Counted from the first letter of the stretch, positions 24,539 through 33,381 are shown. The stretch: DNA of 64,000 bases from Brevibacillus migulae (GCF_004521915.1 NZ_SDKD01000022.1:1-64000); one strand, 5' to 3'. Notes: generated by a model not told the origin, from the sequence alone. Numbers and translations are program-made.

Positions 24539-25972
24539 ATGAATCAGGGAAAACAATGGGGTTTCTGGCTTCTCACCGCCTTTGTGGTAGGAAATATGGT
24601 CGGCTCCGGAATATTTATGTTACCAAGTACGCTTGCTCAAGCAGCGAGTCCGCTCGGCGTCACGCTAGCGTGGCTGTTAACCGGATTAGGGGTGCTAATG
24701 ATTGCGCTCGTATTCGGGAATTTGTCCGTCCGCCGACCGGAGCTGACAGCCGGTCCGCAAAGTTACGCACGTGCCTTGTTCCGTTCTCCGCGCACCGGAA
24801 ATATGGCTGGCTTTTCCATGGTATGGGGCTACTGGATCGCCAATTCATCCGGTAACGTCGCCATCATCACCACGTTTGCCGGATATTTGTCAACATTCTT
24901 CCCGATCATGAAGAATGAAGCCATTTTATTCACAGTGTTTGGCTTGCCCGTCGAAATCGGGAAATTTATTACCTTCCTTGTATGTTCCGCCTTGCTGTGG
25001 GGCATCCATGCGATTTTGATCCGCGGGTTATCGGGTGCCGGCAAGATCAATTTTGTCGCCACCTTCACCAAACTGCTTGGCTTCGCTTTATTCATCGTCG
25101 CAGCCCTTTTCGCCTTCGATCGCAGCAATTTGGGCGATCTGTACGTACCTGTGACGACTGACGACGGAGTTACACATTCCCTCTGGGGTCAAATCAATAT
25201 GGCTGCTGTCTCAACCTTGTGGGCTTTTGTCGGCATTGAGTCAGCAGTGGTCCTTTCCGGTCGTGCCCGTTCACAACGAGATGTGAAAAAAGCAACCATC
25301 GCAGGCCTCTTGATCGCTGTGACCATCTATTTGGCTATCACGATCCTGACGATGGGCGTCTTACCTCAAGAGGTATTGAAAGCTTCCGACAAACCATTGG
25401 TTGATGCATTGTCCATGGTGATCGGAGATTCCGGTTCGACATTGATGGCTCTGCTTGCCCTCACGTCCTTGCTGGGGACTGTGATCGGCTGGGTATTGCT
25501 TGGTTCTGAAGCGCCGTTCCAAGCTGCCCAATCCGGTATGTTTCCTGCCTTCCTGGGGAAAGTGAACCAAAAGGGCAGCCCCGTCACCGCATTATCAGTG
25601 ACGAATGTCATGTCCCAATTGTTCATCTTTTCCACGATCTCCGGGACAATTGCGCAAGCGTTTGAATTTGTCATTACTGTAGCTACACTAGCGACCTTGA
25701 TGCCGTATCTGGTTTCCGCGATCTATCAATTGAAGCTTGTATTCACAAGAGAAACGTACAGCAATCAACCACGCGCTCTTGTCATGGATGGATTGATTGC
25801 CATCCTCGCAGTCCCTTATTCTCTGTGGGTGATACGCAGCGGCATTGCCGATGCGAAGACACTTGTATTTGGTCTCGGGCTTTTCGCGGCGGGCTTCGTC
25901 CTGTATCCGTTTTTGCAAAAAGGACGAAAAGCTGAGTATTTGGAAGCAGCTCACAAACTGGAAAATAGATAA
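24539..25972 (+). CDS. APC-family amino acid permease / antiporter
   Basis: A 477-residue transporter with about 12 membrane helices. The first helix carries 'VVGNMVGSGIFMLP', the substrate-binding GSGIF motif of the APC superfamily. 'STLWAFVGIESAVVLSGRAR' (helix 6 region) and ALTSLLGTVIGWVLLG fit basic amino acid/polyamine antiporters (APA, ArcD/YdgF-like). Substrate is not certain; arginine/ornithine or lysine exchange is most likely. The ATG follows AGGAGG at about nine bases. Confidence 0.85.
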   Translation: MNQGKQWGFWLLTAFVVGNMVGSGIFMLPSTLAQAASPLGVTLAWLLTGLGVLMIALVFGNLSVRRPELTAGPQSYARALFRSPRTGNMAGFSMVWGYWIANSSGNVAIITTFAGYLSTFFPIMKNEAILFTVFGLPVEIGKFITFLVCSALLWGIHAILIRGLSGAGKINFVATFTKLLGFALFIVAALFAFDRSNLGDLYVPVTTDDGVTHSLWGQINMAAVSTLWAFVGIESAVVLSGRARSQRDVKKATIAGLLIAVTIYLAITILTMGVLPQEVLKASDKPLVDALSMVIGDSGSTLMALLALTSLLGTVIGWVLLGSEAPFQAAQSGMFPAFLGKVNQKGSPVTALSVTNVMSQLFIFSTISGTIAQAFEFVITVATLATLMPYLVSAIYQLKLVFTRETYSNQPRALVMDGLIAILAVPYSLWVIRSGIADAKTLVFGLGLFAAGFVLYPFLQKGRKAEYLEAAHKLENR

Positions 25973-25984
25973 TGATAGAGAAGC

Positions 25985-26024
25985 AAAAAGGGTTCTGCCG
26001 CGATTCTTGGCAGAGCCCTTTTTT
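25985..26024. terminator. Bidirectional terminator
   Basis: AAAAAGGGTTCTGCC and GGCAGAGCCCTTTTTT pair with a 9-nt loop. It separates the converging permease and yfhP-like genes. Confidence 0.85.
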
Positions 26025-26048
26025 ATCCGAACCACATTTTACGCCTTG

Positions 26049-27014
26049 TCACACAAATGGCGGATCCCACGTTTTTTTGCGCCAGCCTAAATGATGGCTC
26101 AGCACGTTGAGATCTTTGTCCAAATGAACATCTACTCCAAATGGAAGTTTCCGATTATAGCAGAATCGCACATCGCTCCAGCTGACAACATATCCATCCT
26201 GCATTTCTTTGCAGGTCACATGAATTCGCTGGGCAAAGTTGAGAAATGCTCGAACCCCGTCTGTTCCCATCGTGGCCCGAATGGCTTCATGCTCCTCTTC
26301 TTTGGGAATCTGCTCCTCCAATAATAAGCAGCCTCGTACGATTCTTCCTGTGTAAAAACAGTTTGCCGTTTCCAAAACAAATCGCCAGGTATGCCAGGAA
26401 AAACTCGGGACAACATGACAAACCCCTTCTTCCCGAAAGGAATTTTTCACTTGATGCACACGTTTTTGATGGATCCAGGCACGAAGAATGATGAACATTA
26501 CTGTGGCAATATAGACAAGCGGGAAAAGGACAAGCGGATCAACAAGGAAAAAGATCCAGAGGATGGCGGCTGACACATGCAGCAGAAACAAAATGGGCTC
26601 AAAAATCGATAAAATGTCCAGATGAATCCACTTTTTCGTAAACGGCCGGAAGCATTGAACTCCATAGCTGTTTAACATGTCAAGAAAAACGTGAAAAACG
26701 ACGGCGATGAATGACCATAACCAGACAGACCACCAAGCGGATCCTTCCAACCCATAGATCGCACCGAGCGGCAACGATATGACCAAAGGCCAGATAAACA
26801 ATGCGGGAATGCCGTGCGTGATCCCACGATGATAACGCAGGTAGGTACGATACCCCTTTATCCGTACCAGCGTATCAAAATCAGGTGCATGCGAGCCGAT
26901 CACCGTACCAATCATCACCGCTTCCGCAACCCCCGGATGTTGTGAAACCATCGGGTCCAAGTAAGCAAGGCCAGCTAGTGTACAGCCAAAGAGCAGATGA
27001 CTCCCCGTATCCAC
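26049..27014 (-). CDS. yfhP: YfhP-like membrane-bound metal-dependent hydrolase (YdjM family)
   Basis: A 321-residue protein. The N-terminal half (about 1-180) is a YdjM/DUF457 membrane domain with 'DTGSHLLFGCTLAGLAYLDP', 'VIGSHAPDFDTLVRI' and 'YHRGITHGIP', the HxxxD and HRGxTH metal motifs. The C-terminal part is soluble. Layout and length match Bacillus YfhP, described as a negative regulator of yfhQ. It starts at a GTG-adjacent ATG behind GGGGGCGATTGTG. Enzyme activity is not established. Confidence 0.8.
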   Translation of the reverse strand: MDTGSHLLFGCTLAGLAYLDPMVSQHPGVAEAVMIGTVIGSHAPDFDTLVRIKGYRTYLRYHRGITHGIPALFIWPLVISLPLGAIYGLEGSAWWSVWLWSFIAVVFHVFLDMLNSYGVQCFRPFTKKWIHLDILSIFEPILFLLHVSAAILWIFFLVDPLVLFPLVYIATVMFIILRAWIHQKRVHQVKNSFREEGVCHVVPSFSWHTWRFVLETANCFYTGRIVRGCLLLEEQIPKEEEHEAIRATMGTDGVRAFLNFAQRIHVTCKEMQDGYVVSWSDVRFCYNRKLPFGVDVHLDKDLNVLSHHLGWRKKTWDPPFV

Positions 27015-27118
27015 ACAATCGCCCCCTCTTCTCGCTTCTTACTGTTTCTCCTCCATCATACATGTACACTTTTAGTGAATCGTGAACACAATGTAAAATT
27101 TCAAGAAATCATGCCATA

Positions 27119-27163
27119 AAAAAACACCTTTTTCGATTCACATTCGAATCAAAAAGGTGTTTG
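27119..27163. terminator. Terminator downstream of the tRNA pair
   Basis: AAAACACCTTTTT and AAAAAGGTGTTT pair, with an inner GATTC..GAATC helix. It lies just beyond the 3' end of tRNA-Thr. Confidence 0.75.
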
Positions 27164-27181
27164 TATGTTTGAATGAAAGGA

Positions 27182-27254
27182 TGCCGGCGATAGGACTTGA
27201 ACCCACAACCCCCTGATTACAAGTCAGGTGCTCTACCAATTGAGCTACACCGGC
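27182..27254 (-). tRNA. tRNA-Thr (UGU)
   Basis: A 73-nt tRNA with GCCGGTG/..GCCGGC acceptor arms, D arm AGCTCAATTGGTAGAGC, anticodon loop CTTGTAA (anticodon TGT) and T arm GGGTTCAAGTCC. Discriminator A; CCA not encoded. Confidence 0.95.
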
Positions 27255-27269
27255 ATGACGGTGTATAGA

Positions 27270-27362
27270 TGGCGGATGGGGTGGGATTTGAACCCACGAG
27301 ACGGTTCAACACCGCCTACACGATTTCCAATCGTGCTCCTTCGGCCACTCGGACACCCATCC
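27270..27362 (-). tRNA. tRNA-Ser (GGA)
   Basis: A class II tRNA with a long variable arm. Acceptor GGATGGG pairs with CCCATCC, anticodon loop TTGGAAA gives GGA, and T arm GTGGGTTCAAATCCCAC is complete. Discriminator G and an encoded CCA. Confidence 0.95.
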
Positions 27363-27526
27363 AGCTGTCTTCACTTGTTGACAAAAATGAGTATACTATG
27401 CTCGTCTAGAAGAATCAATAGGTAATTTTAGTTTTTCTCCTCATGTTTTTCCCTATTATCGGACAAACTATTCCTGAACCCATATCGGGGATTTTCTCCA
27501 CCCTCTATCAGAAAGGAAGATGCAAA

Positions 27527-27658
27527 ATGGATCCCCTTCGCAAGCTAGAGGAATCAGATGCGATGCTGTCCGACCTGTACGAACTCTATTTCCCGCCACG
27601 GGATGAAGAAATGTATCACGATCTCATCAACTGGGATGAATGGACCGACCCTCTATAA
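27527..27658 (+). CDS. Small acidic protein, 43 aa
   Basis: A 43-codon gene with an ATG seven bases behind AAAGGAAG and its own terminator. The product is very acidic and aromatic ('MDPLRKLEESDAMLSDLYEL', ending DLINWDEWTDPL). No family recognised. Confidence 0.55.
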   Translation: MDPLRKLEESDAMLSDLYELYFPPRDEEMYHDLINWDEWTDPL

Positions 27659-27659
27659 T

Positions 27660-27706
27660 AGAAAAGAGAGTACAGGAAGCGCATACTCCCTGTACTCTCT
27701 TTTTTA
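27660..27706. terminator. Bidirectional terminator
   Basis: AAAAGAGAGTACAGG and CCTGTACTCTCTTTTTT pair around an 11-nt loop, shared by the 43-aa gene and the threonine aldolase gene. Confidence 0.85.
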
Positions 27707-28732
27707 TGCCAGAATCTTTTCGAATGCCTGAAATACGTCGAGAATGTCTTGTTCCGTTATATGGCGATGTGTCGTAAAACGAACGACATGTCGGTCAAAA
27801 TCGGATGCCCGTATGCCTTCCTCTGACAATTTTGCCAGCAGCTCCAACGCTGTCATGCCGGTTCCCTGCGTATCAATGAGGACGATATTCGTATCCACCG
27901 GCAATACACGAACCGGAAACTTGCTCAATCCTTCAGCGAGCAGCCTTGCATGCTGATGATCTTCCGCCAGGCGGTTCACCATCTCCGTCAATGCAATGAT
28001 ACCTGGCGCAGCGAGGTAGCCGGCTTGACGCATGCCGCCGCCAAGCTTTTTCCGCCACCATCTCGCTTCTTCAATATAGTCTTTCGGCCCAGCAAGGATT
28101 GAACCGACCGGCGCGGACAGCCCTTTGGACAGACAGATTTGTACAGAATCGGTATATTGGGTAAATTCCGTCACGTCGCGTCCCAGCGCTACAGCAGCAT
28201 TAAATAGTCGCGCTCCATCCAGATGCACAGGAATTCCATGTGCATGGGCTACGTCATACACGGCCTTCATCTTCTCGGGCGAAATGACGGCTCCCCCTGC
28301 CCGATTGTGTGTGTTTTCCATGCAGATTAACGTGGTTCTCGGTAAATGTATGTTCTTTTCACGAATCGCTCGTTCTACTTGTGCCGCATCTAAGGCGCCG
28401 CGACTCCCTGTGAGTGTTCGCGTCTGCACGCCGGCTAAAGCAGCCATGGCTCCGCCTTCGTAGTAGAACAGGTGGGAATCTGCTTCCAATATCACTTCAT
28501 CGCCGTTATGACAGTGAGTCAGCACGGCAACCTGGTTTCCTTGCGTTCCGCTTGTCACAAACAGCGCATCTTCTTTATTCAACAGTTCGGCAGCGAGTTG
28601 TTCAAGGCGAAGTACCGTAGGATCTTCCCGGTAGACGTCATCTCCGACTTCAGCTTCCATCATCGCTTTCAGCATCGCTTCAGTTGGTTTTGTGACGGTA
28701 TCGCTGCGTAAATCAATGATTTTTCTCTCCAT
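27704..28732 (-). CDS. ltaE: Low-specificity L-threonine aldolase
   Basis: A 342-residue fold-type I PLP enzyme that splits L-threonine or allo-threonine into glycine and acetaldehyde. It starts with 'IDLRSDTVTKPTEAMLKAM', shows 'VGDDVYREDPTVLRLE', 'MENTHNRAGGAVI' and HLDGARLFNAAVA, and carries the PLP lysine in 'SVQICLSKGLSAPVGS'. The ATG is behind GGAGGGGAGCGGGAGC. Single gene, convergent with the 43-aa gene. Confidence 0.92.
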   Translation of the reverse strand: MERKIIDLRSDTVTKPTEAMLKAMMEAEVGDDVYREDPTVLRLEQLAAELLNKEDALFVTSGTQGNQVAVLTHCHNGDEVILEADSHLFYYEGGAMAALAGVQTRTLTGSRGALDAAQVERAIREKNIHLPRTTLICMENTHNRAGGAVISPEKMKAVYDVAHAHGIPVHLDGARLFNAAVALGRDVTEFTQYTDSVQICLSKGLSAPVGSILAGPKDYIEEARWWRKKLGGGMRQAGYLAAPGIIALTEMVNRLAEDHQHARLLAEGLSKFPVRVLPVDTNIVLIDTQGTGMTALELLAKLSEEGIRASDFDRHVVRFTTHRHITEQDILDVFQAFEKILA

Positions 28733-28845
28733 GCTCCCGCTCCCCTCCAAGGAATAGACCTATTGTAGCAAAATTCTCGACATTTGCAACGCGATTCGAC
28801 TCCTGATAAGATGAAAGAAACCCATTCACAGATAGGAGAATAGCC

Positions 28846-29148
28846 ATGAAATGCAAAATCACTCGCAATGCAGCAAAACAATTGGCTGCCGTGCTGGAAC
28901 AAGAAGAAGATAAAGAACTGAAATTGCGCGTATATATTACCCATGCACACGGAAACCACGCCCACTATGGACTCACGCTGGACAAGCCAACCGATGAGGA
29001 TGTGGTCGTTTCTACGGATAAAGACATCGATGTCATCATGCAAAAAGATCAGGAATTGCTGGATGGCGTAGTGATTGATTATCTGTACCTTCCTGAAGAA
29101 GGCTATGTCATTACCAACCCATCGAAGGGCAATACAGGCGATCACTAA
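28846..29148 (+). CDS. HesB/IscA-like fold protein without the cluster cysteines
   Basis: A 100-residue protein with the A-type carrier layout: 'MKCKITRNAAKQLAAVLEQE', a central strand pair (KLRVYITHAHGNHAHYGLTLD) and GVVIDYLYLPEEGYVITNP. The usual C-terminal CGCG pair and the central cysteine are missing; only Cys3 remains. It is thus a HesB/YneR-like homolog that probably does not carry Fe-S clusters in the standard way. The ATG follows ATAGGAG. Confidence 0.75.
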   Translation: MKCKITRNAAKQLAAVLEQEEDKELKLRVYITHAHGNHAHYGLTLDKPTDEDVVVSTDKDIDVIMQKDQELLDGVVIDYLYLPEEGYVITNPSKGNTGDH

Positions 29149-29163
29149 TTTTACATACAAACG

Positions 29164-29214
29164 CAAAAAAACGCGGGTCGAAAGGTTCCTTCCTTCCAAC
29201 CCGCGTTTTTCTGT
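29164..29214. terminator. Bidirectional terminator
   Basis: AAAAACGCGGGT and ACCCGCGTTTTT pair, separating the converging HesB-like and helD genes. Confidence 0.85.
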
Positions 29215-29217
29215 TCT

Positions 29218-31434
29218 TTACTCATCCAACAGCTTGCTGAATGATCGGTTCACGGCTGTGATATACAAACGGTGGACCGGACGCGTCATCGCCACGTATA
29301 ACAGTTTGGCATCTGCATCCGCAACTGCGTAGTGATCTTCGTCTCCATCCAGCAAGATCACCACGTCAAACTGCAGCCCTTTGGTTAAGTAGGCAGGCAT
29401 GATCGTCACACCGCCTGGAAAAGAAGTATCTTTGGTGGAAACGAGCGAGATCCCCTCCACCTTGTTGTGCAGCGCCTTGTACGCCTTTTTGCCGCCATCC
29501 CCATTTTTCGTGACAAGCGCGATCGTCTGGAACCCCTCTGACTGCAGGGTGTTGATTCGTTCGACCAGATCTGACCACATCGCAGCGCGTTCTTCATAGC
29601 GGATCATTTCAGGCTCCTTGCCATGCCGCAGAACAGGCTTTGCTTTTACATCCTCAGGCAGCTGGATTTTCTGAAGCACCCGATTGGCCATATTCATGAT
29701 CTCGACCGTCGAACGATAGCTTTGCTCCAGCTTATAAAACTCAGTCGTCTCTCCCCCGAAAATGCCTTTGCGAAGCTCATCCCAGGAAGATAGCCCCCGA
29801 TAGGCGTGAATGCCCTGAGCGATATCCCCCACGATGGTTACCGATTTGCGTTTTGTGAGAAGCGTCACGATGGCGATCTCCAATGCGCTGAGATCCTGCG
29901 CTTCATCCACAACCGCATGGTCAAACTGCTCCGTTGAACCGAACCCTTCCAGCAGCTGCTTCAGATAGAGCAATGGGGCAATATCTTCTGCCTCTACCCG
30001 TTCACGGGCAAATATGTCGGCTGTCGATCCGGTGATGATGGCAATCGTGTCGTTATCAATCTCTTCGGGAGCCAACCTGCGCAGGAATTCCGCATCAGTC
30101 ATGACTTCCCGGTAAGCCGCGAAAATGTCCGGCGAGGGCCATTCAGCCAGATATTGGTCCAACCGCTGTTCGATCATTTTTTCAAAGCGTGCCAAGCCTT
30201 GTTTGTCCAGATCGATTTTTTGTTCACGCAAATGCGTATACACCTGCTTATTCAACTCCTGCTTGAGTTGGCGGCGCAGGGTCTCCACACGGGAACGATA
30301 AGGCAGATTGGCAAGCGATTCGGTAAATATGTGCCGGATCTCTTCCCCTTTGATCGAGAACACATGTTTTGTCTTGTTATACATAAAGCGTAAATCTTGA
30401 TACGTGATCCGTTCGTTGATCAGGTGCCCCAGATATGCATGCAAGGTTTGCTTACACGCCACTGAACCCTTGAAGTGCAGCCGTTTCCAGGCGTTGTTCC
30501 GCTCTTCTTCAGGCGCTTCTTCAAAAAAGAGGGTCAGCAGCTTGTTCGGGTCAATCACCCGCCATCCCTTTGGAAGCAACGGCTTTGCCAGCTTGGCTGC
30601 CCATTCCAAAAAGGTCGACTGCTGGACATCATCCACTCCTAATTCCGGCAGCACTTCGGAAATGTAATGAAGGAACAATTTGTTTGGCGCAAACACCATA
30701 AATTTTTTCGAAGCAACCGTATCCTGATAGTTGTAGATCAAATACGACAGTCTATGCAGCGCAATCGTCGTCTTCCCGCTTCCCGCAACCCCTTGTACGA
30801 TTATCACCCGATCTTTTTCTGCGCGAATAATATCGTTTTGCTCCGATTGAATCGTCGCGACAATATCTTTTAGCCGACTGTCATTGGTCTGGTTCAAGCT
30901 GGCAGCCAAGAATTCGTCGATATAGCCTTCTTCCAGAAATTCATCAGGCATCCCCATTTCACGATGAATCGTTTCTTTTAGCGCGCCATCATAAATTCCG
31001 GTGATTTTTCCTTTTTCGATCGCAAAGTTGCGTTTCAGCTGCACTTCGCCACGGACGATGCCATTCTTCGTGCGAAAAAAAGCATCCTGGCTTTCCCCGC
31101 TGTAATACAGGCCGGCGATCGGTGCCCGCCAATCGACGACAATCGAATCAAACGTGTCGCTGCGTACAATCCCTTGCTTGCCTATGTATACCTGATCCAA
31201 ATCATCTGATTCATGTTTGCGAAAATCGATTCTGCCAAAATACGGTTTTTCTCTACCATAGCGTTCCAGGTAATGAAGCTCCTTGGCCTTTTTTTGATTG
31301 ACGACTTGTTTCACGTAATCATCCGTCGCTTCCTTGAGATCTTCACGCAGGAGAGAAATCTCTTCGTCGATCACATGCAACGTTTCATCTAACCGCTTTT
31401 GTTCTTCTTCCATCGTCTGGTGTCGTACGGTCAT
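29218..31434 (-). CDS. helD: HelD-type RNA polymerase recycling ATPase (UvrD/Rep family)
   Basis: A 738-residue superfamily 1 ATPase. The coiled-coil N-terminal arm (about 1-60) that enters the RNA polymerase secondary channel is present. Walker A is VAGSGKTTIALHR (about 220), Walker B is HAVVDEAQDLSALE, and 'VTIVGDIAQGIHAYRG' and 'KLEQSYRSTVEIM' are SF1 motifs III and IV; motif VI is VAMTRPVHRLYI. HelD releases stalled RNA polymerase from DNA. The start is the ATG five bases after AGGTGGAG. Confidence 0.88.
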   Translation of the reverse strand: MTVRHQTMEEEQKRLDETLHVIDEEISLLREDLKEATDDYVKQVVNQKKAKELHYLERYGREKPYFGRIDFRKHESDDLDQVYIGKQGIVRSDTFDSIVVDWRAPIAGLYYSGESQDAFFRTKNGIVRGEVQLKRNFAIEKGKITGIYDGALKETIHREMGMPDEFLEEGYIDEFLAASLNQTNDSRLKDIVATIQSEQNDIIRAEKDRVIIVQGVAGSGKTTIALHRLSYLIYNYQDTVASKKFMVFAPNKLFLHYISEVLPELGVDDVQQSTFLEWAAKLAKPLLPKGWRVIDPNKLLTLFFEEAPEEERNNAWKRLHFKGSVACKQTLHAYLGHLINERITYQDLRFMYNKTKHVFSIKGEEIRHIFTESLANLPYRSRVETLRRQLKQELNKQVYTHLREQKIDLDKQGLARFEKMIEQRLDQYLAEWPSPDIFAAYREVMTDAEFLRRLAPEEIDNDTIAIITGSTADIFARERVEAEDIAPLLYLKQLLEGFGSTEQFDHAVVDEAQDLSALEIAIVTLLTKRKSVTIVGDIAQGIHAYRGLSSWDELRKGIFGGETTEFYKLEQSYRSTVEIMNMANRVLQKIQLPEDVKAKPVLRHGKEPEMIRYEERAAMWSDLVERINTLQSEGFQTIALVTKNGDGGKKAYKALHNKVEGISLVSTKDTSFPGGVTIMPAYLTKGLQFDVVILLDGDEDHYAVADADAKLLYVAMTRPVHRLYITAVNRSFSKLLDE

Positions 31435-31460
31435 ATGCTCCACCTACCTTTCCTGAACCA

Positions 31461-31823
31461 CTATAGACCCACTTGTTTTCCGGCCAAATATCCCGCATAG
31501 GCAGCGAAGATCCCTACGCTAACACTGATCACTGCATAAAGCAAGCCACGGCCGGGATGACCTTGCAAAAAAAACTGCACCGTTTCCAACGAGAACGTGG
31601 AAAACGTCGTAAACCCTCCAAGCAACCCAGTCGTGAACAGCAGATAAAGCTGAGGCGGCCATTTCTCTTTCCCCCAGATAAAAAACAAACCGATGCAAAA
31701 AGAGCCAAGGATATTGGCGATCCAAGTACCCCAGGGCCAATTGCCTCCATTCGCAGCAAGTCCCAGCATATAGCGTATCAAGGAACCAATTGCACCGCCA
31801 AGCGCTACAGCGACCCATGTCAT
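31461..31823 (-). CDS. crcB: Fluoride channel CrcB
   Basis: A 120-residue four-helix membrane protein of the CrcB/Fluc family, dual-topology fluoride channels. It contains 'GGAIGSLIRYML', 'WGTWIANILGSFCIGLFF' and GLLGGFTTFSTFS, the conserved central motif. Many firmicutes carry two crcB genes; only one is visible here, and no fluoride riboswitch was seen upstream. Start chosen at the ATG behind AGGCAGGG. Confidence 0.88.
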   Translation of the reverse strand: MTWVAVALGGAIGSLIRYMLGLAANGGNWPWGTWIANILGSFCIGLFFIWGKEKWPPQLYLLFTTGLLGGFTTFSTFSLETVQFFLQGHPGRGLLYAVISVSVGIFAAYAGYLAGKQVGL

Positions 31824-31849
31824 ATCATAACCCTGCCTCTCCATTGCAG

Positions 31850-31888
31850 AAAAAGACATCCAGTCAACATTGAATGGATGTCTTTTGT
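31850..31888. terminator. Terminator between ynzC and crcB
   Basis: AAAAGACATCCA and TGGATGTCTTTT pair around a 12-nt loop with T runs in both directions. It ends ynzC transcription just before crcB. Confidence 0.7.
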
Positions 31889-31909
31889 TCCTTACGTGCT
31901 ATATAGAGT

Positions 31910-32107
31910 TTAATGTTTCGGACCATTTTCATCAAGATCTTCGACATATCGGATCGAATCCAAGCTGGATCTCAAAGAAGTTTTCATCGCATCAATATAC
32001 TTCCTCCGCAATGTCTGCTGTTCTTCTTTTTCTTCTGTGGAAAGTCCGCTACCCTTCGCCTTTTTCGCCAATTCATTAATGCGTTTGATTTCTGCTTCGC
32101 TGATCAA
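31910..32107 (-). CDS. ynzC: DUF896 family protein YnzC
   Basis: A 65-residue helical protein matching YnzC (DUF896): 'IKRINELAKKAKGSGLSTEE', RRKYIDAMKTSLRSSLDSI and a short acidic tail. In Bacillus it belongs to the SOS-regulated yneA-yneB-ynzC cluster; here it lies just downstream of yneA on the same strand, keeping that association without yneB. Start is a TTG eight bases after AGGAGG. Confidence 0.85.
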   Translation of the reverse strand: MISEAEIKRINELAKKAKGSGLSTEEKEEQQTLRRKYIDAMKTSLRSSLDSIRYVEDLDENGPKH

Positions 32108-32180
32108 AGCTGTACCTCCTCTGCTCCATGTCCGTCCATTATATCATATGGAAACAGAAGGATGAAAACAAACTGTACAT

Positions 32181-32546
32181 CTATCTGACTGGGATTTTCA
32201 GGTTTTGCCCCGGATAGATGGTGACGTCATCAAGCCCGTTCAATTCGACGATTTCCGCCATATACGAACGTATGTCTCCATCCGTCTCTTCATGGTAACG
32301 AACGGCCAGGTTCCAGATGCTATCTCCCTTCTTTACCGCTACCAACTTGTAAGCAGGCTCCTCAGCCTGGACTTCTCCGGTTCTTTCCATGGATTGTGCC
32401 TCCGCTGAGAACACAAGACCGCCAAGCATAAAGCACAGCAGGCAAAAACAAAACAGGATAAACAATGCTTGTCCCCGCGTCATTCTTTTCTTTTGGTGAA
32501 CTTGCCCGCCATTATATTTGGAATGATTCATCATATAAGTATTCAT
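32181..32546 (-). CDS. yneA: Cell division suppressor YneA (LysM protein)
   Basis: A 121-residue protein with one N-terminal membrane anchor (about 29-47) and a C-terminal LysM domain (about 66-119, 'YKLVAVKKGDSIWNLAVRY'). This matches YneA, the SOS-induced inhibitor of septation in Bacillales, which acts at the wall side of the membrane. It is divergent from lexA and shares its operator region. The start may be one of two internal ATGs (MNHSK at about 32531). Confidence 0.85.
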   Translation of the reverse strand: MNTYMMNHSKYNGGQVHQKKRMTRGQALFILFCFCLLCFMLGGLVFSAEAQSMERTGEVQAEEPAYKLVAVKKGDSIWNLAVRYHEETDGDIRSYMAEIVELNGLDDVTIYPGQNLKIPVR

Positions 32547-32560
32547 TTACGACCCCTCCA

Positions 32561-32574
32561 CAAACGTTTGTTCG
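32561..32574 (-). promoter_or_regulatory. LexA/DinR box 1 (yneA side)
   Basis: CGAACAAACGTTTG on the minus strand matches the Gram-positive SOS consensus CGAAC-N4-GTTYG. Confidence 0.85.
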
Positions 32575-32596
32575 CTTTATGGTTTTATCTTACATG

Positions 32597-32610
32597 CGAA
32601 CACATGTTCA
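32597..32610 (+). promoter_or_regulatory. LexA/DinR box 2
   Basis: CGAACACATGTTCA differs from the SOS consensus only at the last base. Confidence 0.85.
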
Positions 32611-32626
32611 TGTCAATAGAAAAAAA

Positions 32627-32640
32627 CGAACTTATGTTTG
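32627..32640 (+). promoter_or_regulatory. LexA/DinR box 3, overlapping the lexA promoter
   Basis: CGAACTTATGTTTG matches the consensus. It overlaps the -35 element of lexA (TTGTCG 32638-32643; TATAAT 32661-32666; 17-base spacer), so LexA binding would block polymerase. Confidence 0.88.
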
Positions 32641-32699
32641 TCGAACGCAAGATCCCATGGTATAATATAGAAAAATGGAGCGAAAATTGAGGTGTCGTC

Positions 32700-33323
32700 A
32701 TGTCAAAACTATCCAATCGTCAGCAATCCATCATAGATTTTATTCGCAGGGAAGTGCGGGATAAGGGATATCCGCCATCCGTCAGAGAGATTGGCGAAGC
32801 TGTCGGACTAGCTTCCAGCTCGACGGTTCACGGTCATCTGGCCCGTCTGGAGAAAAAAGGCCTCATCCGCAGAGACCCTACCAAGCCACGCGCGATCGAA
32901 CTGCTCGGTGAAGATGATCGCAATTTTGAAGAATACGAGACATCGATTGTACGGGTTCCGGTTGTCGGGAAAGTAACAGCAGGACAACCGATTACGGCTG
33001 TCGAACATGTGGACGAGTATTTCCCATTACCGGAAAACGTCGTCTCTTCTGACAATGTGTACATGCTGCGTGTGTCCGGAGACAGTATGATCGAAGCTGG
33101 CATCCTGGATGGTGACTATGTCATTGTTCGTCAGCAAAGCGTCGCCAACAACGGCGACATCGTCGTTGCCATGACCGACGAGGATGAAGCGACTGTGAAG
33201 CGTTTCTTTAAAGAAAAGAATCACTTCCGTTTACAACCGGAGAACTCTACACTTGAGCCTATTATCCTTGAATCGGTCTCGATCCTCGGAAAAGTAATTG
33301 GCGTCTACCGTCTCTTTCACTAG
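32700..33323 (+). CDS. lexA: LexA repressor
   Basis: A 207-residue SOS repressor. The N-terminal winged helix (about 1-65) has 'SNRQQSIIDFIRREV' and 'SSSTVHGHLARLEKKG'. The autoproteolysis site is Ala94-Gly95, the serine is Ser129 in SGDSM and the lysine is Lys167 in ATVKRF. RecA* stimulates self-cleavage and releases yneA and other genes. Three boxes lie upstream. Short spacing of RBS (GAGGTGTCGTC) to the ATG. Confidence 0.95.
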   Translation: MSKLSNRQQSIIDFIRREVRDKGYPPSVREIGEAVGLASSSTVHGHLARLEKKGLIRRDPTKPRAIELLGEDDRNFEEYETSIVRVPVVGKVTAGQPITAVEHVDEYFPLPENVVSSDNVYMLRVSGDSMIEAGILDGDYVIVRQQSVANNGDIVVAMTDEDEATVKRFFKEKNHFRLQPENSTLEPIILESVSILGKVIGVYRLFH

Positions 33324-33336
33324 TTGGCCTCAGTAA

Positions 33337-33379
33337 AGAAAAAAGCCGGATTTCCCAAGGAGGAATCCGGCTTTCTTTA
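33337..33379. terminator. Bidirectional terminator
   Basis: AAAAGCCGGATT and AATCCGGCTTTCTTT form a strong stem after lexA and before the convergent DUF456 gene. Confidence 0.8.
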
Positions 33380-33381
33380 TG

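Noticed and set aside
27182..27362. The tRNA pair as an integration site for an element
   Set aside because: No repeat of the tRNA 3' ends was seen nearby and the surrounding genes are core-like.
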